The notes: generated from the letters alone by a model not told the origin. A DNA stretch of 64,000 nt from Episyrphus balteatus (GCF_945859705.1 NC_079134.1:36594576-36658575); one strand, 5' to 3'; shown: positions 46,667-58,370, counted from the first letter of the stretch. Program-made: numbers and translations.

Positions 46667-46688
46667 AATGAATGAATGAATGAATGTG
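46667..46688. repeat. (AATG)n 3' tail of the non-LTR element
   Basis: Five AATG units on the + strand, i.e. (CATT)n on the element strand, replace the usual poly-A tail. Confidence 0.8.
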
Positions 46689-46757
46689 ATGTGGGGGAAA
46701 GTTGCACTGCGACCTTAAAGGTCTATTGTGCCCCCAAATTTGGCTGCAATTAACTAC

Positions 46758-48945
46758 TTACAGTACAGTCTCCAGTTTGATACTTTTTAGGTATTTGATT
46801 AACTGGAGTATTTCTATCGACGGTAGATCTTTACTTGTTACCTGGTGCTGGCCCAGGTATCTGTGTCGATTGTGCATTAGTGCTTCACAGTTGCCCAGTA
46901 TGTGTTCTGGTGTCTCTTCATTATTGTTGCAGAATCTACAGGTGGCACTGTCTGCCAGGCCAATGTTGTTGAGGTGTTTTCTCAGCTTGCAGTGGCCTGT
47001 AAGGATCCCTGTTATTATTCTCAGGTTGTTTCTACTCAGGTTAATGCAGGTTTTAAATCTTTTTTGGTTGTAATTCCCAAGTAGTGATTTCGCCTGTCTG
47101 AGTTTAGGAGTCTCTTTCCAAATTTTAGTTCGTTTGGCCTCCTCATCGGTTTTTATCATTTGTTTGATCGTGCTGTCTCCAATTCCGCAATATGGTTCTG
47201 GGCCCATAAGAGGTGCGGTTGCACCTGCTTTTGCTAAGGAGTCTGCTACTTCGTTCCCTTGTACTCCAACATGTCCGGGAACCCAGTACAGTGTTATTTT
47301 ATTTGCCTTGCCAAGCTCGTTCAGCTTCTTCACACATTCCCATACGAGTTTGGAGTTGATGGCGTATGAGTTTATAGCTTTAAGTGCGGCCTGGCTATCA
47401 GACATGATGGCAATGTTTTGGTTTTTGTATTTTCTTTCGAGATTACGTTCTGCGCATTTATCTATAGCGTTGATTTCCGCTTGAAAAATGCTAGGAAACT
47501 GTCCCATTGGAATGGAAATTTTGGTTCTAGGCCCAAATATTCCTGCTCCAGTTCCATCAGCTGTTCTCGATCCATCAGTGTACCACTTGATGGCGTTTGC
47601 ATTGAAAGTGTAGTTCGTGGATTCACTTACCCACTTTGCCTTGCTACTAAACTGTGTTTGAAAGTTTTTCTCAAAGTTGTATTTCTTGATCATGCAATCT
47701 CTTGGGATGTCAAGGAGGTTTTTAACTGTGGTGTTCGATATTGAGTCCCTTTCTTTGAGACCAATACTCTTGCCCGTACCAGTTCCCTCTTTTGCAAATC
47801 TCAAGATTGTTCCGTTAGCAGTACTACTTATTACTTCATGGAGTGGTGTTAAGTGGAGGATGACTTCCATTGCTGCTGTAGGGCAAGTTCTCATTGAGCC
47901 AGTAATGCATAAGCAGGCCAATCTTTGAACTTTGTTTAATGTCTTTTTAGTTGTAACTAGTTCGGTTCTTTTGTGCCAAACAACCGCACCGTAGGTGATA
48001 ATGGGTCTCACCATCATGGTATACATCCACCTTAGGATATTTGGTTTGCACCCCCATGATTTATTTGCCAGTCTTCGGCATATCATAAGGGCTTTTGTGG
48101 CTTTCCCGACTGTTATTTCTAAGTGTTTATTCCAGAGGAGTTTACTGTCTAGTGTGATACCTAGATATTTTACCTCTCTCTTTAGTTCAATGACCTTACC
48201 AGCTAGCTGGATAGGTCTGATATGAGGCAAAAGCCGTTTCCTTGTGAATGGTACAATTGTAGTTTTTGCTGGGTTGATATTTAGCCCCACCGTTAAACAC
48301 CATTTACTAGTAGCTGAAAGTCCTCTTTGGATGATATCGCAAAGGGTCTCCTCGAACTTCCCGTAGGCGGTTATTACAATATCGTCAGCAAAACCAAGAC
48401 ATCGAATACCCAGGGATGTAAGATGTTCCAGTAATTCATCCACTACAAGGCTCCACAGCAAGGGTGATAAAACCCCTCCCTGTGGACATCCTCTTGTTGT
48501 GATGATTTTCTGTGTTGTTACACCTGTAGTTGCCTCTGCCGTTCTTGTGCTCAACATTTTCTCTATCCATTTTGTAATGGTGGCCGGAACACACTTTCTT
48601 ACAAGAGCCTTAGATACTGATTCATGAGAGGTGTTATCGAAGGCCCCCTCTATATCTAGGAAGGCGCATAGTGCAGTTTCTTTAACATTTAATGCTTTTT
48701 GTACGGTGTTCGTTAATTCGTATAGAGCAGTTTCTGTTGACTTACCTGCCCTGTAGGCATGTTGGCGATTATTCAGAGGCATTTTTATGAGTACTTCTGA
48801 TCTTATGAAGTTGTCAATTAATTTTTCCAATGTCTTCAGTAGGAAAGATGTTAAGCTTATTGGCCTGAATGACTTTGGATGGGTTGTATCCTTCTTTCCT
48901 ATTTTGGGAATGAAAATTACTTTAGCTCTTCTCCACAGAAGAGAA
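46758..48945 (-). CDS. non-LTR retrotransposon RT-RNase H polyprotein, N-terminally truncated
   Basis: The open frame begins at the element's 5' truncation (reading about FSSLWRRAKVIFIPK, then the SFRPISLTSFLLKTLEK motif) and not at a true start codon; an apparent start at 48830 is only a TTG. RT motifs follow in order: AFLDIEGAFD, RGCPQGGVLSPLLW and the catalytic GFADDIVI. An RNase H domain follows with all acidic residues visible (WYTDGSR, FQAEINAI, IMSDSQAAL, WVPGHVGVQGNEVADSLAK). The C-terminus has a CxxC...H...C knuckle (CRFCNNNEETPEHILGNC). It ends with TAA at 46758. RNase H plus this RT style suggest the I/R1/LOA group; I cannot fix the clade. No frameshift or stop is seen, but without the endonuclease the copy cannot mobilise itself. 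Confidence 0.9.
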
Positions 48946-48946
48946 G

Positions 48947-48960
48947 AACCTACAACTTTG
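48947..48960. repeat. 14-bp target-site duplication, right copy
   Basis: Exact copy of AACCTACAACTTTG as at 46653-46666; marks the 5' end of the inserted element. Confidence 0.85.
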
Positions 48961-49979
48961 GTTAAGTAACTTATTCGGTCAAGTCAATAGTGTAGCAGAT
49001 ATAAACCAATTCACGATTTTCAAAATCGCCAGGAGGTAATACCCTTCTTTTAGATTTGAAAAAATCAGCCTCCCTATATTCCGTTCCATAAAATGTTTGT
49101 TTTTTTTTTAACTAACTTTCCTGTACGAAGACTATAGTTTTCAGATCAATAACTTTCGACTCATACATAGCATGACTTTCAAAAATATACCAAATTATTG
49201 GAAATTTGATAGTCTATAACTTTATATGTTTTAAAAAATATGTAACTAATACTGGCAATGATAAAATCTTAAAAAAAAAGAAACGAAAAAAAAATTTAAA
49301 CAACATAACCTAAAAACTATTGCCCGATCAGAAAAATAATGTATACAAAGAAAAAGGTAATTAAATTTACAAGAACTTTGGTCTGATAACCGCATTTCTA
49401 TAGAACCCATATTTTTGGAGATATAGGGCGATTCGCGTTTTCCAAAATGGCGGATTTCGCCAGGGGATGGCGTCCCGAAAATCAGGACTTAAGCTTTTCT
49501 AATACCCTTCTTTCAGATTTGAAAAATTCATCCGTCCTATATTTCGTTCCACGAAGATGTCTATCTTTCTTGTACTATTAGTATTTCTTCAGGATAAATT
49601 TTCTGGTTTTCGCTTCTCCATTTGTAGCCTTGTGTGGAAATATTCTGCTTGGATAATTTAAAAATCAGAAAAGAGCTTTATTTACTATTACTACTTTTTC
49701 GGCGGTTTTATTTAAGTGACCTAGGGACTAGGCTGTTGGGTTTTTAGTATATTTGGTTCAAGTCTGTTTCGGCAAAACATTTGGAACCAAAATCCCAAAT
49801 CGGCTATGACTCCTTTCTCCTTATCTTCTTCTACCCTTTTCATTCAAAAACAAAAAAAAAATGTCTCCAAATCTTTTGTCATTGAAGAGTTCTTTTCATT
49901 TTTTTATTTTCAACTTTTTTCATCTTAGCATTGAAAAAAAAATCAATTTTTTTTTTTGAATAACAATACGTGTCCTCTA
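48961..49979. other. AT-rich DNA with a diverged ~100-bp direct repeat
   Basis: The blocks at about 49010-49110 and 49430-49560 share TTTTCAAAATCGCC-like and AATACCCTTCTTTTAGATTTG-like sequence in the same orientation. Otherwise no feature. Confidence 0.45.
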
Positions 49980-50271
49980 AGAATCCATAAAAAGAAAAAA
50001 ACCGCAAAACCTTGTCCATCTACATCCACCACCGCCACCGCCACCAACTCTCCAAAATTGTCGCTGTGCAGAAAATTCATCTGTATCCTCCCGCACATTT
50101 GAATTCATAACAACTTTCAACAAAACATTCAGCAGCATCACTGAAATTGATGATACTGCCACTGTTCCAGCTGTGGCCAATGCCGCCGCCACCGCCGCCA
50201 CCGCCGCTGCTCAAAAAACAGCACCAAACCAACTACTAACTACATACTATACCATAAGCTATTCACAATAA
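49980..50271 (+). other. possible exon: 97-codon open frame, Pro- and Ala-rich
   Basis: A frame open from just after TAA at about 49977 to a TAATAA at about 50271 contains a His-Pro run, the segment SRTFEFITTFNKTFSSITE, then an Ala/Thr run ending AAAQKTAPNQ. There is no ATG, but a T-rich tract with CCTCTAAG just upstream could be a 3' splice site. Composition (GCC repeats) differs from the surroundings. Pro and Ala runs are common in insect transcription factors. The same DNA also gives a poly-Gly frame on the minus strand. Unproven. Confidence 0.25.
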
Positions 50272-51075
50272 TAATAGCGCAACCACCACCAACTCTCCAC
50301 TCTGTTGGCCAGTGTCCAGAGAATAGAGGACGTGATTCCGACACGGATGTGCGGACGGACTTTATGAAATAATGCTGCTGCATTCGTCCAACCGTGCACG
50401 ATTGCACACAGCTCTAGCTGAGTTGATGTTTAGAACGAAACAACACCAACAACGAACGAAAAAATAAAAACCAAAAAAAAAAAAAATCTGAGAATAAAAA
50501 TGTTTAACAGAAAAAAAAAGACGAATCCCCAAACCGTTTGTCAATTGACAAACACGCCTTAACTCACCAAGCTCTCCAGCTCTCCAGTACACTTCAATAC
50601 TCGTACTATCCAGTTAGTTGTACCTTTCACTACATTGGGCATTTCAGTTATTTCCTACTGTGCTGTGCAGTTTCCGTCCAGAAAAAAAAAAAAAAACGAA
50701 AGAATAGTCGGCACTCAAACCACACAATGTACAATGGGGCAGAGCGGCTTTCGTTGTATATAGCTCTGTTGTCATGGTTGGGTCTTCTTCATATAGAAGC
50801 TCTTCGAAGAAGATTTACAGAGCCATTCTAGTGACAGATGGAAATTGCCAATTCGATTGAATTGTTGCCTACGAAAAATTATCTGTGCAGTTTGCAGTTT
50901 TAAAAATGGACAAAATGCGGAATAGAACAAAAAAAAAAAAATAAGCCACTACCGCCAATTCTATTGCGGAATATAGAAGCTATTTCCATCAAATAAACAA
51001 CAACAAAAAAAGGCAACAAAATTTAAATTGACTGCATGTTGTCAGTGATGACAATTTTAGGGGAGGCATTTTTTT
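50272..51075. other. unique GC-balanced intergenic DNA, no gene assigned
   Basis: Single-copy-looking sequence with A runs near 50470 and 50690. Small frames at 50362-50831 are not recognised. Confidence 0.4.
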
Positions 51076-52549
51076 CACAGTGAGCCTGAACAAGTTTAAG
51101 GTTGACCTAAAATGACGACAAAAACTAAAGATGAGGCTTTGTTCCTGAAGGCCTCAGCAATAATAATCCGTTCTTATCAAAATCGGATTAGCTTCCTTTT
51201 TCGAGATACCCCCCGTAAACGTGTTTTTTTCGAAAATAATTCATAATCAACGCTAGGCTCGAGTACGATAACTTAGGCGCCGAGAATTGAAAACGGTTTT
51301 TAGTAGAGGTGTTTAATACAATCATTTTTTGTTATGGGAGGGAGGGTCTATGTCCCCCCCTTTAGGCGGGAGGGGCAATTTTCTAAAAAATCATACAAAA
51401 AATTATTAAAAAACAATGGCAACACTTACAGTTATCAATAATACCTTTTTCAAAAGCTAGAATTGTACACTTAATTATAGTTTTTAAATCAAATTATTTT
51501 AATTAGTTGTTTCCGAAATAATCGATTTCAAAGTCAACAATTGTGAAAAAAAGTTTAAAAAAAAACATTGAAAACTATTTTTGTCAAGACTTTGGATTTC
51601 ATTACGGGATTAATTGATAATGTAAAGTACCTCAATAAATTCCTTATCAAATACTGAAAACCATATGTTTCTATGCCTTCTAGTTTTTGAGAAAATTGAA
51701 AAATAGGAAAACTACTTTCTTTATAAGATTTTTATTTTCTTGGCTATTTTGCTTTGCCACTATCAAAAATCAAAAATTAAAAAGTACTGTGCTTAATCTA
51801 CCTCGGTTCCACGAATGGGTTTTATTTCCATTAAAAATTGGATCTTAAAAATAAAATTTCTTGGTACCAGTGTGGTACCAGAACGCTCATTAGTGAGCCT
51901 GATAAGAAAAGTAGTTTTCCTATTTTTCAATTTTCTCAAAAACTAGAAGGCATAGAAACATATGGTTTTCAGTATTTGATAAGGAATTTATTGAGGTACT
52001 TTACATTATCAATTAATCCCGTAATGAAATCCAAAGTCTTGACAAAAATAGTTTTCAATGTTTTTTTTTAAACTTTTTTTCACAATTGTTGACTTTGAAA
52101 TCGATTATTTCGGAAACAACTAATTAAAATAATTTGATTTAAAAACTATAATTAAGTGTACAATTCTAGCTTTTGAAAAAGGTATTATTGATAACTGTAA
52201 GTGTTGCCATTGTTTTTTAATAATTTTTTGTATGATTTTTTAGAAAATTGCCCCTCCCGCCTAAAGGGGGGGACATAGACCCTCCCTCCCATAACAAAAA
52301 ATGATTGTATTAAACACCTCTACTAAAAACCGTTTTCAATTCTCGGCGCCTAAGTTATCGTACTCGAGCCTAGCGTTGATTATGAATTATTTTCGAAAAA
52401 AACACGTTTAGGGGGGTATCTCGAAAAAGGAAGCTAATCCGATTTTGGTAAGAACGGATTATTATTGCTGAGGCCTTCAGGACCAAAGCCTCATCTTTAG
52501 TTTTTGTCGTCATTTTAGGTCAACCTTAAACTTGTTCAGGCTCACTGTG
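51076..52549. mobile_element. 1.47-kb near-perfect palindrome (CACAGTGAGCCTGAAC ends)
   Basis: Arms of about 640 bp (51076-51715 and 51905-52549) flank a spacer of about 190 bp. The ends read CACAGTGAGCCTGAAC and inverse. Arm differences by eye are few (single bases near 51124, 51180 and 51220). The arm segment with GGGAGGGAGGGTCTATG, CAATGGCAACACTTACAGT and CTATGCCTTCTAGTTTTTGAG is homologous to 11340-11740 in the element of 9598-11899. Non-coding. Confidence 0.85.
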
Positions 52550-53939
52550 TTTTGTTGCCCTTCTATCAGAAAAGGAAACGGTTTATATTTTTTTAAGTTG
52601 TAAGCTGGTTGGAATTTTTGGCTTCTTTGTGTTGGCTTTTTGGATGGGAAAAATTGGCTTAAATTAAGTGGAAAATGCTTTAGTCAGTTGCAAGGCATGA
52701 AATTAATTTGTTTTTTTTTTTTTTTCTGACAAAAATTAGGATTTCAAGATAGGCAAAATTAAGGGTGTCTAAAATATTTTGATATGTTAAGGATTTCCTT
52801 GAATACTGCCCACAATGAATAAATCTCCCTAACTCGATTTACTTGTCTGCCTAAATTTTCGTTCAGAAAATGACGTTGACTAAAATATTTAGTTCCTAAT
52901 GTTTTCTAAAGGTACCCATTCAAATAGCTTCAGCTACGTACAAAGGCTTTACTCACAGGAAAATTGAGTGGGAGAAAGGTGCTATCAGTGAGACATTCCA
53001 TTTTTCTCGTATCTGAAAGCAAGCACATCAGTAACGCTATTTTGGGTCAAAACACTTATTTCCCCGATCTGCGTCTTTTAAGTTTGTTCCGATTGAATTA
53101 AAGTTGTACATTTTCCTACATCGGAAAATATCACACAAAATCAGGTGGAAGTAGTTTTTGGAGTGCTAGGAAAAGAGTGTACCTATAACACAAAAAAATG
53201 AGATTAATGGATAGAACTTTTTTTACATATGTGTATTATATTTATATGTTCTTTCATAAAAAAATATCATGTACTTAGAATTCCTTCTCGTTTTTTGTAA
53301 TTTTATATTTTTCTGAAAAATGACAAAAAAGTTAACAGTGAGACATTTTTAAAAAGCAAACAGTGAGACATAGATTTTTAAAAAATCTATCATTTTAACA
53401 TGGTTTCAATATGATTTGGTGGCGTTTTTTCTTTCATTTTTTTTCGGCTTTTTTGTAACTTAAAAAAATAAATTGCACGACTGGGGTCGCACGTACTTGC
53501 TCTTAGAGTTAAAGTTGCTTAAATTTTTAAGACTTTTTTATGTATAGAAATTTGGAAAAAAAATAAAATTCGTTTTAAAAAAAAAATAAAATAAAATCTG
53601 AAATTAAATTGCCCTCCAAAACAAGTATGCAGTTTTGATTGATATATTAACATGCATTTTTAGAAAAAAAATTTTCAAAATCGTTAGAGCCGTTTTTTAA
53701 AAAACTAATTTTTTATAAAAAAATAAAATTGGTATGCCATTTTGTAGAAATCACTAATCAACATCTAAAAACAAAATTTCAAAAAAATTCAATGTCCGGT
53801 TTTCGAAAATTTGATTTTTCAAAAAAAAAATTTCAAATTTTTTTAAAAACCCAAAAATTATTTTTTTCAAAATTTTATTTTTGGCTTATATTTAAATTAT
53901 ACAAGTGCTTCTTCACAAAAAGTTTCGTTGAAATCGAAT
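52550..53939. other. AT-rich intergenic DNA, no gene seen
   Basis: Poly-A and poly-T runs. GTGAGACAT occurs several times near 52990, 53337 and 53363, otherwise nothing recognised. Confidence 0.45.
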
Positions 53940-54341
53940 AAGCAGTTTCCGAAATAATCGGATTTGAAAAAAAAAACAGGTTCAATGGCAGGTACGGTTA
54001 ATAATGATTTTCAAAAAAGTTATTTTTCATTAGAAGATAGACCTTGTCTTAAAACTAACATTTGAATTTTTTAAACAAAATCGTTGAAGCCGTTTTTGAG
54101 ATATTTCAATTTTACTAAAATCGGTATATGACAAGTACCGTTATTTTTTGTCCAAAAAAATTAATTCCAAAAACCCTTCTGGAGAGTCGCCAAATAACGC
54201 TTCAGACTAAGTTTGACATTAATCGGTCCATTCGTTTAGGCTGTAGCTCCTTATACAGAAAGACAGACTGACAAACTGACAGACTGACAGACTGACAAAC
54301 TGACAGACTGACAGACTGACAGACTGACAGACTGACAGACT

Positions 54342-54384
<43 letters not shown>

Positions 54385-54512
54385 GGACTTCCGGGACCCA
54401 CTTTTTTGGCATTGTCTACCATCGTAATGTCATTTAAAAATGTTATCTCAACTTTTTTTTTTGTACGAATGCATAACTTGATATATAATACCTATATCGC
54501 AAGTAAAAATGG
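53940..54512 (+). repeat. dispersed repeat with (GACA)n core
   Basis: Contains CAGGTACGGTTAATAAT, ATTAATCGGTCCATTCG, then a microsatellite of GACTGACA and GACA units at 54262-54384, then GGACTTCCGGGACCCAC, GTACGAATGCATAACTTG and a TATATCGCAAGTAAAAATG end. The same order is seen at 56450-56770 and inverted at 8832-9480. Confidence 0.75.
54262..54384. repeat. (GACA)n / (GACTGACA)n microsatellite
   Basis: About nine ACTGACAG units followed by eleven GACA units. The reverse strand yields a meaningless SVCLSVCL open frame. Confidence 0.95.
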
Positions 54513-54599
54513 GTTAAAGTAACATAAATTAATTAATTATATACTTGTAACTTAATTATTTGACGTTTTTGTTAATTTGTTTCGGTTTAATCTGTTGAA

Positions 54600-54742
54600 G
54601 CCTGGTACGCAGCTCGCGCTAAATTTTAGCTCCCATACAAATTATCGAAAAATTTTAGCCGAGCTAAAATGGATCACATACAAATTATCGATAACTTGTA
54701 TGGGAGTTTTATCTCGGCTAAAATTTAGCTCGATCTGCGAAT
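54600..54742. mobile_element. short MITE of the GTACGCAGATCGCGC family
   Basis: Left end GGTACGCAGCTCGCGCTAAA and right end TTTAGCTCGATCTGCG are inverted, with an inner CCCATACAAATTATCGA inverted pair. Same terminal family as 61467-61948 and the termini near 60447, 62786, 63142 and 63587. A related left end alone occurs at about 54990. Confidence 0.7.
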
Positions 54743-54897
54743 CTCACTGTTCATCATAGCCTGTCTCACTGGTCGCACCCCTTGCAAACAGTGAGACGTT
54801 TTGACTTTTTTTTACATTTTAGTCTAATGTGATGTTCTCATTCATTCTTTAACTACAACTTTTTCTGCAACATTACGATAAAATATGTCTTAAACCA

Positions 54898-54970
54898 TGC
54901 ATGTCAAACTTGCGGCCCGCGGGTCGAATGCGGCCCACCGCCCACAATGAGGAACTTTGCGGCCCTCAAC
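54898..54970. mobile_element. hAT-type terminal fragment
   Basis: GTCAAACTTGCGGCCCGCGG followed by AATGCGGCCCACCG and TTTGCGGCCCTC matches the GGCCCGCGG-rich ends common in hAT transposons. Only one end is visible. Confidence 0.45.
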
Positions 54971-55335
54971 ACTTTTGATAATTTTGAGCTTAAAGCCTGG
55001 TACACAGATCCGAGACAAGTTTTTCTGTTCAACGCACGTTCACCTCTTTTTTTTTTAATGAACAAATTAATATGGAATGTACCCGAAAACAAAATTATAA
55101 AAATACCTATAAGATTTCGTGAACTAGGAAGCAAATGTTCTGATTTAACCCAACGGTAGGTTAAATCATGAATGCCCTAGGATGGCACTCTTTGTTTTTC
55201 ACACAACCTTCCGCTGCAAGCAGATATTTTTATCATTAAGAGAAATAAGATCCAGCCTAACTTACACCTTGATCTGGTGAAAAAATTGGAAGTAAAGAAG
55301 AGATTGTAGGTATCAGGAAGAAAACCTTAATGTTA

Positions 55336-56087
55336 CAATTGAAGCGTTTGGATGAAGAAGGGGGTAAGTGACATTTTTTCGATTTTCGGTTTTTTCTGAA
55401 AAATAAGGATGCCTTGCGAAAACTTAAATTTCCGTCTAATCTACGTCACGCTACGATTAGTATTTTCTAATTTAGCGCTTTCATTTTTGGTATAAAGGGG
55501 TTACTTACAACTAAAAATCGTATAATATGAGTGGAAGAATGGGGTAACAGCACTTAACTCCTTTTTGGGTGAAATAAAAAAACAAAGACTTTTTCGTCCG
55601 AGAAAAAAATCGCATAATATGAGTGGAAGAATGGGGTAACAGCACTTAACTCCTTTTTGGGTGAAAAAAAAAATTAAAGGAACAAATGATGTTCATACCA
55701 AGGGAACACCACTGGTTTTATGAAAAAGCTTTATCGGAACCATGCGAACAGAAAACAACTATTCAAAATAAAAAGAAAAAAAATGAATTTTGTTACTTAA
55801 CCCCTTTGTATTCTTAAAAATTCAAAATACTTATATCTAAGCTTTTTGTGCAAGAAAGAGTTAACTGCTCTTTTTCTGAAAAAAATTGTTTTTTTAAATA
55901 TACCGAGCTACTGTTTTGAAATAAAAGTAACATTGCTAAAAAGCTATTATTTTTCTTGTTTTATTAGTTTATTCAATTTTATTAAGATTGGAATACGAAA
56001 AAAGTTCTCAACAAAAAACTTTAAGTCCTTATATCTCGAAATGTTGCAAATGTCACTTACCCCCTTCTTCATCCAAACGCTTCAATT
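55336..56087. mobile_element. 752-bp foldback with 40-bp inverted ends
   Basis: The left end AATTGAAGCGTTTGGATGAA continues through GAAGGGGGTAAGTGACATTT and is matched by its inverse at 56049-56087. Inside, a 50-bp block with GAGTGGAAGAATGGGGTAAC and AGCACTTAACTCC occurs twice (about 55525 and 55617, 92 bp apart). No transposase frame. Confidence 0.8.
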
Positions 56088-56449
56088 ATTCTTCATATTT
56101 TTATGAATCTGTTTTATAAAAGTTTGGTTAAGCTAGCTTGGAAACATTCTAAGATTTACCAATTTAAAAGAAAGTCTTACTGTTGGCACCTTTCCCCTAC
56201 TTACGCTGCCGAAAAAAATCATTAGATTGACGCAGCGTCACCGCACTTGTGTATGGTTCCTGTAGAATCAAAAGGCATACAAAAAACTTCATGTTAGCAC
56301 CTGGATTTAAGCCCAAAGCATTTTTACCATTGGTAAAAAAATTTATAAATTCAGTGCAAAACATTTTACTGTCAAGCTCTAGGGTCGAATTACGGCATAC
56401 GTTCGTAAACGAATCGTTGCTATGTGTCCCTATCGTTAATAATAATTTC
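56088..56449. other. intergenic DNA, no gene seen
   Basis: Complementary short frames on both strands at 56197-56482; neither has family similarity. Confidence 0.4.
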
Positions 56450-56770
56450 CGAAAAAAAAATATATATTTTGTCATAAGGTAGACCTTGCCAAAAAACTAA
56501 TATCTGATTTTTTTTTTTTAACAAAATCGTTGGAGCCGTTTTCGAGAAATTAAACTTTTCGGAAATTTTTATATGACAGGTACCGTTATTTTTGGTCCAA
56601 AAAAATTTGGAATTAATCGGTCCATCAGTACAGACAGATAGACTGACAAACAGACAGACGGACTACCGGGATCCAATTTTGTTGGCATTCTCTATCATCG
56701 TAATATCATGGAAAATTGTTATCTCTACTTTTTTTTGTACGAATGCATAGCTTAATATAAAAATGTTATG
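56450..56770 (+). repeat. dispersed repeat with GACA core, short copy
   Basis: Repeats ATTAATCGGTCCATC, ACAGACAGACGGACTACCGGG, TTGGCATTCTCTATCATCG and GTACGAATGCATAGCTTAAT in the order of 53940-54512. Its microsatellite is short. Confidence 0.7.
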
Positions 56771-58357
56771 TTGTTTTGTATATTCTTTTGTTTTTTATCG
56801 GTCACTTACCCTAAACATCCAAAAAGTATCGACTTTAGTAGCTTTTTGAGTAACGACTGCAAGTGGTTGAAAGGAATTCGACATAAGATTGTTCTTTTTC
56901 GATTAAAAACAAATATTTTTTGAAACGATACCTGCCATAGAAGCGTTATTTTGGTTTTTGAATTTATTGCAAGGGATTAAGTCGATTTAAGGAAAATTTT
57001 TATGGGAAAGCGTTATAGTAACATAATATGTATTAAAATTTTCCGAAAAAACATATTTTTGGATTTAAAAAAAATCAGTAGGTACCTACACCAACGCTTT
57101 TAATTTTTTTTTGTTTGTTTGTTATAATTCATACATCTAAAGGTAGGAACCACGCCTCTTGAGTATTTTATAAACGTTTGCTTTTCATTAGATACCAAAG
57201 CTTAAAAATTCTACAATATTAAGAAGTAGTTCTATTTTATTTGATAATAATCACCAGGGAACTGATTTGTCCTAACTTTGCCTTTTTTAATTGCGTTATC
57301 GTATGAAAGTATAGACTTTATACAAACAAGATTCATGTCTTCCTGATTTCAAGTACATGCTTTTATTTTTGCCTTGTTTTGCCTTTTTTAACCATTACTG
57401 CCTATTTTTTTTTTTTTTTGTCTATTTATGCCTATTTTTGCTAATTTTGTTTGTTTTAATGTCTTTTTTAAGTAAGTTGTTTATTTTTTTTATATCGCAA
57501 ACAAATCTTGAACATAAATTGTCACAAACAGCATGAAATTTCGTTCACTTCAGTTGAGATTATTTAACATTAAAATATTACCGTAACATAATCTTAAGAA
57601 AACAAGAAAATAGAGAAGGTACCTACCTACTTTTCTTTTCTCAATGAAATTTTTTATTATTTTCATGCTTTTCTTGGATTTTTGTTCGACTCTAATTTTC
57701 GAAGGCTCGTAAAAATAGTTGAACTATCAACAATTACTGGCGAATTCTAGGAAATATTTTAAGTGAATAACTTCAACAGTTTCAAATCGGATCCACTCGT
57801 TTCTGCTTAAGTAGAGAGAGGTTTCAGCTCATTTAATACGCTTTTTAGATATAATCGCAGGAGGCTGTTAGCTGAAAACATTGAAAAGGTATTAGTAGTC
57901 CAATGCTTTTATAATTAAATATCAAGCTATTTTTCTTTGCCTTTTTTTTATTTGTCTTTATTTGTCTTTTTTTTTAATTTTTTAGGTAACAAAAATCCTT
58001 TCCCTTTCTACAATATAAAAGTGGTCTGTACCTTTGACCGCACTTAACAATCCTGTGCTGAATTAGTTTTGCCCATATACCCTCAACATATTAAGTAAAA
58101 AAAAAAATAAAACAAACCATACAAACGGACAGTTTTCTGCAATTTACTCAAAATTTTGAAAATATACAGGAAAAAACTGATTCAGCCTGTAAAAAAACAT
58201 AAGGAGTGCTAAGTACCTACGACCAATTTTTTTTTTTTTTTACTGGGCAAATATCATATCAATAATATTTTTGGATTGGTTGAAATTAAATAAATTCATA
58301 TTACTCTAATGTTCCAATTTTCATTTTTTAAAAAGATTTAATTTTTTTAACAACAAA
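56771..58357. other. AT-rich intergenic DNA, no gene seen
   Basis: Includes TGCCTATTTTTGCC-like T-rich runs at about 57340-57470 and 57940-57985. No gene or clear element ends. Confidence 0.45.
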
Positions 58358-58360
58358 ATA

Positions 58361-58370
58361 TTTATTTATT
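58361..58370 (-). promoter_or_regulatory. candidate polyadenylation signals of gene 2
   Basis: TTTATTTATT on the + strand gives two overlapping AATAAA hexamers on the minus strand, about 50 bp after the stop of the BTB-Kelch gene. Confidence 0.5.

Larger units (their letters stand above)
46667..48946 (-). mobile_element. 5'-truncated non-LTR retrotransposon insertion with TSD
   Basis: A 2.28-kb insertion lies between two exact 14-bp copies of AACCTACAACTTTG. On its own (minus) strand it starts inside the RT domain, continues through RNase H and a zinc-knuckle-like end, then has a 3' UTR of about 70 bp and ends in (TTCA)n rather than poly-A. ORF1 and the endonuclease are missing, as expected from incomplete reverse transcription during target-primed integration. 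The exact TSD and intact frame argue for a young insertion. Confidence 0.88.

Noticed and set aside
47134..48225. Several + strand frames of 60-120 codons
   Set aside because: Antisense shadows of the RT-RNase H frame.
48828..48830. Start codon of the retrotransposon frame
   Set aside because: It is TTG, and RT motifs continue upstream in frame to the truncation point near 48945.
49977..50201. Minus-strand frame with a poly-Gly run
   Set aside because: It mirrors GCC/ACC triplet runs on the other strand; no similarity and the + frame is the more plausible of the two.
54219..54422. Minus-strand frame with SVCLSVCL repeats
   Set aside because: Product of the GACA microsatellite.
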